Below, one piece after another: positions 5,244 to 11,239 of a DNA stretch of 12,623 nt (its first letter is position 1; each line of letters begins with the position of its first letter). The stretch is taken from positions 1 to 12,623 of the forward strand of contig JBDTAX010000012.1 of NCBI GenBank assembly GCA_039924425.1. The letters are read 5' to 3'. The notes beneath the pieces are model-generated. The model was not told where the DNA came from. It saw nothing but the letters and a program-made list of their open reading frames with translations, and searched no databases. A program made the position numbers and the translations under genes. Origin of the DNA: GCA-003244245 sp039924425. GTDB lineage: Bacteria; Actinomycetota; Actinomycetes; Mycobacteriales; Pseudonocardiaceae.

Positions 5244-6287
5244 GTGGCGAGCATGCTGGAGCGGGCCCACACGATCGCGGATGAGGTGTTGTTTCCGGCG
5301 GCCCTGGACGTCGATGCGTGGGGAATCATCCCCGGCAGCCATTTCGATCAGCTTGCCGCACAGGGTTTTTATGGCATTGGGGGCGAGGTCGAGCACGGCG
5401 GTGGCGAGGTCGATCTCCGGACGCTGGCCGGCATCCTCGAAACGCTCTCCGGTGGGTGCCTGACCACGACGTTCACCTGGATACAGCATTACAGCGTGGT
5501 GCGCGGCCTCACCGGCACGGCGAACGCGCAGCTGCGGGACAAATGCCTCAGCGCGGCGATCCGGGGCGAGCTGCGCGGCGGGGTGGCGTTCGCCGGTGCG
5601 ATTCCGCGGCCTCCTCGGTTGTGGGCGAGCGCCACTGACGGAGGCTGGCTGCTCAGCGGCGAGGCTCCGTTCGTCACCGGTTGGGGGATCATCGATGTGC
5701 TGCTGATCTCGGCGCGCAACACCGCACTCACGGCGGGGGAGCCGACCGGCACCATCGTCACCGGGCTGGTCGATGCCGAGGCGGGCGCCGGCCTCACCGT
5801 CGAGGAGTTGCGGATGGTGGCCGCCCAAGGCAGCAACACTGTCCGACTGCGCTTCGAGGACTACCTCCTGCCGACCGAGAAGGTCACCTCCGAGGTCTCA
5901 CACCGCGACTTCCTGGCCAAGCAACCCATCAGCTCTCGGCTGAGCGGCTGCCTCGCGATGGGAGTTGCCGGGCGGTGCATCCGGCTGATCGGCGAGGCTG
6001 GAGCGCCCGAGGTCGCGGAGCTGCTGCGGGCTGAGCACGATGTGGTTCGCGACCGTCTCGACGATGGGCTCGGGGCTCCGGAGACGTTGCCAGCGGCCCG
6101 TGCCGCCGCATCTGAGCTGGCCTACCGGTGCGCCGGCGTGCTCGTGGTGGCGGTGGGCAGCTCGGGCATCCTCGCAACGCGGCATGCGCAGCGGTTGGTC
6201 CGGGAGGCGACGTTCACTTTAGTCGCGGCCGGCCGGCCGGAGATCAAGGACAACCTGCTGGACATGTTCGGCCGGGTCCATGGGTAA
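5244..6287 (+). CDS. Acyl-CoA dehydrogenase-family flavoprotein, atypical active site
   Basis: A 347-residue protein, slightly shorter than the usual 380 or so. An N-terminal helical domain (1-110) contains GFYGIGGEVEHGG at 41-53. A central beta-domain (about 113-215) includes FAGAI and WLLSGEAPFVTGWGIIDVLLIS (split across 135-156), the classical FAD/substrate region. A C-terminal helical domain ends in REATFTLVAAGRPEIKD. In common acyl-CoA dehydrogenases this last segment reads YEGTNEI and its first Glu is the catalytic base; here the equivalent stretch is AAGRPEI (328-334), so that Glu is Ala. Some family members carry the base on another helix, so loss of dehydrogenase activity is possible but unproven; a flavin-dependent monooxygenase-type role is an alternative. 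The GTG start has TAGCGT seven bases upstream and looks leaderless. It stands alone on its strand until the lipoprotein gene 92 bases on. Confidence 0.9.
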   Translation: MASMLERAHTIADEVLFPAALDVDAWGIIPGSHFDQLAAQGFYGIGGEVEHGGGEVDLRTLAGILETLSGGCLTTTFTWIQHYSVVRGLTGTANAQLRDKCLSAAIRGELRGGVAFAGAIPRPPRLWASATDGGWLLSGEAPFVTGWGIIDVLLISARNTALTAGEPTGTIVTGLVDAEAGAGLTVEELRMVAAQGSNTVRLRFEDYLLPTEKVTSEVSHRDFLAKQPISSRLSGCLAMGVAGRCIRLIGEAGAPEVAELLRAEHDVVRDRLDDGLGAPETLPAARAAASELAYRCAGVLVVAVGSSGILATRHAQRLVREATFTLVAAGRPEIKDNLLDMFGRVHG

Positions 6288-6379
6288 GCTCACCCGGTGA
6301 AAGAACCCGGTCGCGCAGTGTGATCAGTCGTGCATGATCGTCACTGGGTGCGGGAAGACCTTGCGAGTAGGGGGCTGGC

Positions 6380-7960
6380 ATGAGACGTGCGCCTGCGCTG
6401 TCCGTCGGGCTGACGCTCGCGGCGGTGGCGTCCTTGGCGTTGGCGTGCACCTCCGCCGCTGGCACCACGGCGCGGCACGGACCGGTTGGCCCAGTCCCCG
6501 CGGGATTGGGCCGGTTCTATGGCCAGGATCTGTCCTGGGGTGGTTGTTCCTCGTTCGCCAAGACTCCGAGTGACCAGAAGGCCTACGCCGAACCCGGTCT
6601 GCAGTGCGCGTACCTCACCGTGCCGCTGGACTATGCCGACCCGAACGGCCGGGCCATCAAGGTCGGCCTGCTCCGTCGGCCCGCATCAGACCCGGGGCAG
6701 CGCATCGGATCGTTGCTGCTCAACCCTGGTGGCCCCGGCGGGTCCGGCATGAGTACCGCCGCCAGCCTGGCCGACACCATCGCGAACAATGACGTGGGAC
6801 GACGTTTTGACCTCGTGGGTTTCGACCCCCGCGGCGTCGGCGCGAGCGAGCCACAGGTGCTCTGCCGGACCCCGGCGCAGCGGGACGCCGAACGCCTGAT
6901 GAACCTCAACGTCGACACCTCGCCGGCTGGCGTCGCGAAGACCGAAGCCCAGGAAAAGGCTGACGACGAAGGATGCCTCAAAGGCACCGGAAAAGATGTG
7001 CTCGCGAACATCGGCACCCGCGAAGTGGTCCGCGACATGGATGTGATGCGGTCCGCCCTCGGTGATCAGAAACTGACGTACCTCGGTTATTCCTACGGCA
7101 CTCGGATTGGCGCGAGCTACGCTGAGGCTTTTCCCCGGAATGTCCGAGCGATGATCCTTGACGGTGCTGTCGATCCCGATCAGGATCCGGCAACCGAGCT
7201 CGTTAACCAGGGGCGGGGATTCCAGAAAGCCTTCGACGCGTTCGCGGCGTCGTGCGCGGCTCGTCCTGGCTGCGCTTTGGGGCAGGACAAGAGCCAGGCC
7301 GTGAGCAAATTCCAGGCTCTTGTTCGGCCCCTGATCAACAAACCGGTCACCGTGTCCGACGGGCGTAAGCTGTCTTACACCGACGCCACGATCGGCACCG
7401 TTCAGGCGCTGTACCTGTCAGAACTATGGCCGATACTGAACCGCGGTCTGCAGGAACTCGCCCAGGGCCGGGGGGACACTCTCATGCGCCTTGCCGACAA
7501 TTACTACGGACGATCCCAAGACGGTACCTATTCCACCGAGATGGATGTTTTCCAGGCTGTCCTCTGCGTTGACGATCCGCCCATCAAAGACCCGAAGGTG
7601 GCCCGCGATATCGACGCTCAATATCGCCAGGTAGCCCCGTTCCTGGACACCGGCGAACCTCCCTCGCCCGCCCTTGACAACTGCGCGTTCTGGCCCGTGC
7701 CACCCACCGGCGGACCGCACCAACCCAAGACCCCCGGGTTGCCGACGGTGATGGTGATCTCCACGACCCAGGATCCGGCCACGCCCTACCAGGCCGGAGT
7801 CAACCTCGCGCAGGATTTGCAGGCCCGCCTGTTGACTTACGAAGGCACCCAGCACACCGCCTTCCTGCAAGGCAACAACTGCGTCGACGGCGCCGGAGTC
7901 AGCTACCTCACCACCCTTCAGCTCCCACCCGAGGCAACCCGCTGCCAACCCACCAGCTGA
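6380..7960 (+). CDS. Exported alpha/beta hydrolase, tripeptidyl-aminopeptidase (TAP/SlpD) type
   Basis: A 526-residue extracytoplasmic protein of the family including Streptomyces tripeptidyl aminopeptidases. The N-terminus is a signal peptide ending in LALAC with Cys23 as the likely lipidated residue; -3 is Ala rather than Leu, so the lipobox is imperfect and a secreted form is possible. The hydrolase core shows NPGGPGGSG (115-123, oxyanion-hole strand of proline iminopeptidase-like enzymes), FDPRGVGAS (148-156), the nucleophile elbow GYSYG with Ser238, then a TAP-like C-terminal domain carrying the acid in TTQDPATP (Asp465) and the base in GTQHTAF (His492). All three catalytic residues are in place. 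Multiple Cys (56, 76, 162, 199, 292, 298, 396, 435, 501, 522) suit disulfides outside the cell. The ATG at 6380 has a G-rich stretch (AGGGGG) eight or so bases upstream. It likely removes tri- or dipeptides from secreted proteins. Confidence 0.95.
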   Translation: MRRAPALSVGLTLAAVASLALACTSAAGTTARHGPVGPVPAGLGRFYGQDLSWGGCSSFAKTPSDQKAYAEPGLQCAYLTVPLDYADPNGRAIKVGLLRRPASDPGQRIGSLLLNPGGPGGSGMSTAASLADTIANNDVGRRFDLVGFDPRGVGASEPQVLCRTPAQRDAERLMNLNVDTSPAGVAKTEAQEKADDEGCLKGTGKDVLANIGTREVVRDMDVMRSALGDQKLTYLGYSYGTRIGASYAEAFPRNVRAMILDGAVDPDQDPATELVNQGRGFQKAFDAFAASCAARPGCALGQDKSQAVSKFQALVRPLINKPVTVSDGRKLSYTDATIGTVQALYLSELWPILNRGLQELAQGRGDTLMRLADNYYGRSQDGTYSTEMDVFQAVLCVDDPPIKDPKVARDIDAQYRQVAPFLDTGEPPSPALDNCAFWPVPPTGGPHQPKTPGLPTVMVISTTQDPATPYQAGVNLAQDLQARLLTYEGTQHTAFLQGNNCVDGAGVSYLTTLQLPPEATRCQPTS

Positions 7961-8142
7961 GTTCTCTCCGAGTACTCGATGACGGACCGTAGTCGCTCCG
8001 GCGCCACGCGTCGTAGCTGTTCACATGTTGCGCTTTCCGGTGTCTCACCCTCATAATGGATCAGCCAAGGCATTAGCTGCGGAAGTGGGCCCGGTTCCTC
8101 TCCGGACGGTTTGGAGCCGGGTTTCGCGTTTTCTACGATCGG
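7961..8142. other. Convergent intergenic stretch without a recognisable gene
   Basis: 182 bases between the hydrolase stop and the stop of the minus-strand DUF3800-like gene. It contains a 10-base perfect palindrome CGAGTACTCG (7969-7978), too compact to form a terminator stem. Composition is lower in GC than the flanks, and no repeat of the CRISPR type or tRNA-like fold was seen. It marks the seam between the chromosomal genes on the left and the defence genes on the right. Confidence 0.4.
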
Positions 8143-8150
8143 TTACCGAT
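8138..8150. terminator. Short hairpin over the stop of the DUF3800-like gene
   Basis: ATCGGT (8138-8143) and ACCGAT (8145-8150) are inverted around one base, and the TAA stop of the minus-strand gene (8145 to 8143) lies inside. Only six base pairs with an impossible one-base loop, so the tip must open; a weak terminator at best. Confidence 0.25.
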
Positions 8151-8712
8151 ACAAGATCGGGGCGATCCGCGTCTGCCACGTGCCTCCCGCGCCCGCGCAC
8201 CAGGCGATTGCGTCCGCGACCCACAACATCGGCTTGCCGGTCTGATCTTCATGCTGGTATGTGAGGCTGAACTTCCGATTGAGGGCCAGCAGTGCGTTAC
8301 GGATGTCCCTGAGGTCGCGGGCTTTGCTGCCGTCGTCGATCCGCTCGATGGTCAGCTTGACGACCCCGAGCTCGGTAAGTTGTGGCACAACCATCCGCCA
8401 GCACTCCGACCGAGCGTTGGTCTGCCGCCCGCGCGCGCTGACGTAGAGCGCACGGATGTTCTCCGGCGCGAGCTGGCTCACGACTAGCCGACGGTCGCGG
8501 TCCCGCAGCTTCGAGAAATGTACTCGCTGCGTGCCCGGCCGGACCGATCCCTGCATGACCTTGCTGACGATCTCCACCTGACACGGGCACACGATGACGA
8601 CCGCGATGCCGTAGCGGCCCTGCCGACGAGTCTCATCCGCGAAGCCCAGCCAGTCCACCCGATCGCAGTTGAGGCACGTCGAGCGGCCCAGCCGCATCCT
8701 CGTGCGCGCCAC
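8143..8712 (-). CDS. Small DUF3800-like protein (predicted RNase H-like fold) divergent from cas3
   Basis: A 189-residue protein. The segment GFADETRRQGRYGIAVVIV (about 25-43) resembles the start of DUF3800 proteins, where an acidic DES/DET motif opens an RNase H-like fold. RVHFSKLRDRDRR (about 65-77) and the C-terminal WVADAIAWCAGAGGTWQTRI match small actinobacterial proteins of that type as I recall them; the last region carries a further conserved Asp. A nuclease-like fold is inference, and DUF3800 proteins have no firmly established role but often sit near mobile or defence genes. The GTG at 8712 is chosen because GGAAGGGAGG lies eight bases upstream. An upstream in-frame ATG (8871) would overlap the cas3 promoter and add a non-family-like, low-complexity stretch; a GTG at 8658 is the minimal alternative. 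A CxxC (CLNC) just before the conserved region is unexplained. Confidence 0.68.
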   Translation of the reverse strand: MARTRMRLGRSTCLNCDRVDWLGFADETRRQGRYGIAVVIVCPCQVEIVSKVMQGSVRPGTQRVHFSKLRDRDRRLVVSQLAPENIRALYVSARGRQTNARSECWRMVVPQLTELGVVKLTIERIDDGSKARDLRDIRNALLALNRKFSLTYQHEDQTGKPMLWVADAIAWCAGAGGTWQTRIAPILYR

Positions 8713-8776
8713 GCCGGTCGCCTCCCTTCCGTTGAGTTCCGGCCGTGCCAGGATCGTGAGCGCGGTTCGCGTACTG

Positions 8777-8855
8777 CGCTCGGTGGCTGCTGGGTTGGCC
8801 CTCGGCGCGCCGCTCCTCGCATGACCTCGCCGCAATAGAGAGCAGCCACCGAGCG
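8777..8855. repeat. Perfect 15-bp inverted repeat pair in the cas3 upstream region
   Basis: CGCTCGGTGGCTGCT at 8777-8791 is the exact reverse complement of 8841-8855, with 49 bases between. The spacer holds a 10-base palindrome CGGCGCGCCG at 8803-8812. The right arm ends 10 bases before the TATCAT -10 of cas3, so it occupies the -35 position; the left arm is 65 bases upstream of the DUF3800-like start. It could be a two-site operator bridging the divergent promoters, a large hairpin, or the 79-bp remains of a small element with terminal inverted repeats (only a TG dinucleotide is duplicated at its flanks). Confidence 0.7.
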
Positions 8856-8865
8856 TGATGGAGTG

Positions 8866-8878
8866 TATCATTGCTCAT
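8866..8878 (+). promoter_or_regulatory. Leaderless promoter of the CRISPR-Cas operon
   Basis: TATCAT at 8866-8871 is a near-perfect -10 and is followed by exactly seven bases before the ATG at 8879. There is no Shine-Dalgarno before this ATG, so transcription and translation probably begin at the same base. The -35 region (about 8843-8848, CAGCCA) has no consensus, which would suit an activator-dependent or repressed promoter. Confidence 0.55.
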
Positions 8879-11239
8879 ATGCTCCGCGCATTACCTCCAA
8901 ATTTTGATGACTGGGTAGGCGTCGCGACTGGTGGCGCGCGGCCTCACGGCTATCAGTCCCGGCTCGCCGAGCAGGGACTGCCGGACGTACTGCGGGTGCC
9001 GACCGGGACCGGCAAGACCTTGGCTGCGGTGCTGCCGTGGCTGTACCGGCGCGTGGGGCACCCGGACGCGGAGGTTCCAAAGACGACCCCGCACTGGCTG
9101 GTGATCGTGTTGCCGCAGCGTGCGTTGGTGGAGCAGACCGTCGAGGTGACCGAGCGCTGGCTGCGAAACCTCGGGCTTGACGTGCCCGTGCACGTGCTGA
9201 TGGGTGGCGAGGATGCCGGCGATCGGGACTGGAAGGCGCACCCGGAACGGGCGAGGATCTTCGTCGGCACCCTGGACATGGTGCTGTCCCGGCTGCTCAT
9301 GCGGGGGTTCGCTGAGTTCCGCGGTGCTTGGCCGATGAGCTTCGGGCTGCTGCACGCCGGGGTGCAGTTCGTGTTCGACGAAGTGCAGCTGATGGGACCG
9401 GGGTTGTCGACGGCCTTGCAGCTGCAAGGGTTGCGGGAGGCGATGGGCACCGCGATGCCGTGCCGGTCGATGTGGATGTCAGCGACCCTCAACCCGGCGG
9501 AGCTGTCCACGGTGGACTTCCGGCGCGAGCTGTCCGTCGTGGAACTCGACGAAGAAGATCGCTCCGGTCCGCTGAGCATCCGCATCAATGCCCGCCGGAC
9601 GGTGCGGCGGCTCGACCTGGGTGACGTCGACGCCCGTCGGTATTCGAAAGCCCTCGCTACGCGGGTGGTGTCCGAGCATCGAATCGGGACGCGGACTCTC
9701 GTGGTGCTCAATACCGTGACGCGGGCGACCGAGGTCTTCGACGAGCTGGCCAAGAGCTGCCCGGACACGGAACTGGTGCTGCTGCACTCCCGCTTCCGCC
9801 CTGGCGAGCGCCAGGAACAGACCCGGCGACTGACGCCGTCTGGGAATGCCGGGAGCATCGTGGTCGCCACCCAGGTGCTGGAGGCTGGCGTCGACATCAC
9901 CTCCGAGACGCTGATCACCGAGGTGGCGCCGTGGTCGTCGATCGTTCAGCGGGCCGGCCGCTGCAACCGGGACGGCCTGGCGAGTGACGCCAGGCTGCTC
10001 TGGGCCATGCCGCTCTGGGCCATGCCGTACGAAGCCGCCGAGCTCGGCCACTCCGCTGGTGTGCTGCAAACGCTGGAGGGCCAGGTCATGACGGGTGAGG
10101 AGTTGGCGGCGGCGGCCACCGAGCTGACCCGCCCACTGCACCCGACCCTGCGCCGCCGCGACTTGCTTGATCTATTCGACACCGCGCCTGACCTGTCGGG
10201 CAACGACATCGACGTCAGCCCCTTCATCCGGGACGCCGCCGACCGCACCGTCCACATCGCGTGGCGGCAGATACCCGACGATCAGTCGATGGAGAGCGCG
10301 CCCGGTAGGGCGGAGCTGTGTCCCGCTCCGATTGGCGACGTGCAGGCGATGATCCGCGAGGGTCGTACCAGAGCACGGATTTTCGACCAGACCTCGGGCG
10401 CATGGGTGTCCGCGCGCCCCGAGCACGTCCGGCCGATGGCGGTGATCGTGCTCGACGCCGCGCGGGGTGGTTACCTGTCCGACCGCGGGTTCGCGCCGCG
10501 GAGCACGGCACCGGTCGAGCCGGTGGCACAGCCCGCGCAGATGCCCGACGCGGTTGACACCGATCCGCACTCCGTCGTCCCGAACGGGCGCTGGGTGTCG
10601 CTGCACGAGCACCTCGCCGACGTGGAGCGGGAATGCCGGGTGCTGCTGGACGCGCTCACGCCGGAGCTGACACCAGCCCAGCGTGAGGCCATCGCGCTGG
10701 CGGGGCGCTATCACGACTTGGGCAAGGCGCACCCGACGTTCGTCGCGTCGCTGGAGGGTGCCGACGGCTCGGCACCCTCCGAAGGTGGACCGTGGGCGAA
10801 GTCACCCGGCCGGACTCCGCTGCGACACAAGCCACCGCATTTCCGGCACGAGTTGGTCAGCGCGCTGGTGCTGCTCGACGACACGACCGGCCTGCTCGAC
10901 GGAGTCGACGAACCGGACCTCGTCATCTACCTGGCGTTGGCGCATCACGGCAAGGTACGACTCACGGTGCGGGCGCATCCTGACGAGCAGCTCAACACCG
11001 TACTGGGCGTAGTCCACGAATCGACCACAGTGGAGACGACACTGCCAGTGATCGGCTCGCTGGCGGCGCGGCCGGTGTCGCTGGGGGCCATTCGGTTCGG
11101 GCGGGGATCGCTGACCAGCCGGGCGCTGCGGCTGCGCGATCGCGAGGATCTCGGGCCGTTCCGGCTGGCGTTCTGCGAGGCGGTGGTGCGCAGCGCCGAC
11201 TGGCGCGCCAGCGCAAGCTACGAGGAGACCGCGCCGTGA
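8879..11239 (+). CDS. cas3: CRISPR-associated helicase-nuclease Cas3, subtype I-G (helicase first, C-terminal HD)
   Basis: A 786-residue protein. The SF2 helicase core comes first: Q-motif-like GYQSRL (24-29), Walker A PTGTGKT (41-47), motif Ia LPQRALVEQT (78-87), DEVQ box (167-170), SAT (201-203), motif IV VLNTV and HSRF (276-306), motif V TQVLEAGVDI (331-340) and motif VI QRAGRCNR (357-364). After a linker, an HD nuclease domain occupies about 570-786: His578 in LHEHLADV, HD pair 612-613 in YHDLGKAHP, His657, His689-His690 and Asp774 in RSADW. HD after the helicase is the domain order of the type I-G (formerly I-U) Cas3, as in the GSU0051-type family, opposite to most type I systems. It unwinds and degrades DNA recruited by Cascade. 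ATG 8879 is preferred to an upstream GTG at 8855 because the -10 lies between them. Its stop overlaps the csx17 start. Confidence 0.96.
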   Translation: MLRALPPNFDDWVGVATGGARPHGYQSRLAEQGLPDVLRVPTGTGKTLAAVLPWLYRRVGHPDAEVPKTTPHWLVIVLPQRALVEQTVEVTERWLRNLGLDVPVHVLMGGEDAGDRDWKAHPERARIFVGTLDMVLSRLLMRGFAEFRGAWPMSFGLLHAGVQFVFDEVQLMGPGLSTALQLQGLREAMGTAMPCRSMWMSATLNPAELSTVDFRRELSVVELDEEDRSGPLSIRINARRTVRRLDLGDVDARRYSKALATRVVSEHRIGTRTLVVLNTVTRATEVFDELAKSCPDTELVLLHSRFRPGERQEQTRRLTPSGNAGSIVVATQVLEAGVDITSETLITEVAPWSSIVQRAGRCNRDGLASDARLLWAMPLWAMPYEAAELGHSAGVLQTLEGQVMTGEELAAAATELTRPLHPTLRRRDLLDLFDTAPDLSGNDIDVSPFIRDAADRTVHIAWRQIPDDQSMESAPGRAELCPAPIGDVQAMIREGRTRARIFDQTSGAWVSARPEHVRPMAVIVLDAARGGYLSDRGFAPRSTAPVEPVAQPAQMPDAVDTDPHSVVPNGRWVSLHEHLADVERECRVLLDALTPELTPAQREAIALAGRYHDLGKAHPTFVASLEGADGSAPSEGGPWAKSPGRTPLRHKPPHFRHELVSALVLLDDTTGLLDGVDEPDLVIYLALAHHGKVRLTVRAHPDEQLNTVLGVVHESTTVETTLPVIGSLAARPVSLGAIRFGRGSLTSRALRLRDREDLGPFRLAFCEAVVRSADWRASASYEETAP
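9998..10027 (+). repeat. Perfect 15-bp tandem duplication inside cas3
   Basis: CTCTGGGCCATGCCG at 9998-10012 is repeated exactly at 10013-10027, in frame, doubling Leu-Trp-Ala-Met-Pro (residues 374-378 and 379-383). It sits just after helicase motif VI. The exact base identity implies a recent slippage event. Confidence 0.9.

Noticed and set aside
6288..6379. Possible terminator between the acyl-CoA dehydrogenase-like and hydrolase genes
   Set aside because: Only 5-6 base inverted matches (CCGGGT/ACCCGG, GATCA/TGATC) with poor geometry; not distinguishable from chance at this GC content.
7961..8142. Possible CRISPR repeat or leader near the defence genes
   Set aside because: No direct repeat with regular spacing is present here or anywhere in the window; only short palindromes.
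8713..8871. N-terminal extension of the DUF3800-like gene to an ATG at 8871
   Set aside because: It would run through the cas3 promoter and both inverted-repeat arms, adds no family-like sequence, and a good Shine-Dalgarno precedes the GTG at 8712.
8953..9918. Long minus-strand open frame opposite cas3 (321 codons)
   Set aside because: Ser/Arg/Thr-rich artefact of GC-rich codons; the plus strand encodes conserved helicase motifs over the same bases.
8879..11239. Cas3 of another subtype (I-C, I-E, I-D)
   Set aside because: Those have the HD domain before the helicase or on a separate/Cas10d-like protein; here HD follows the helicase and the neighbour is Csx17.
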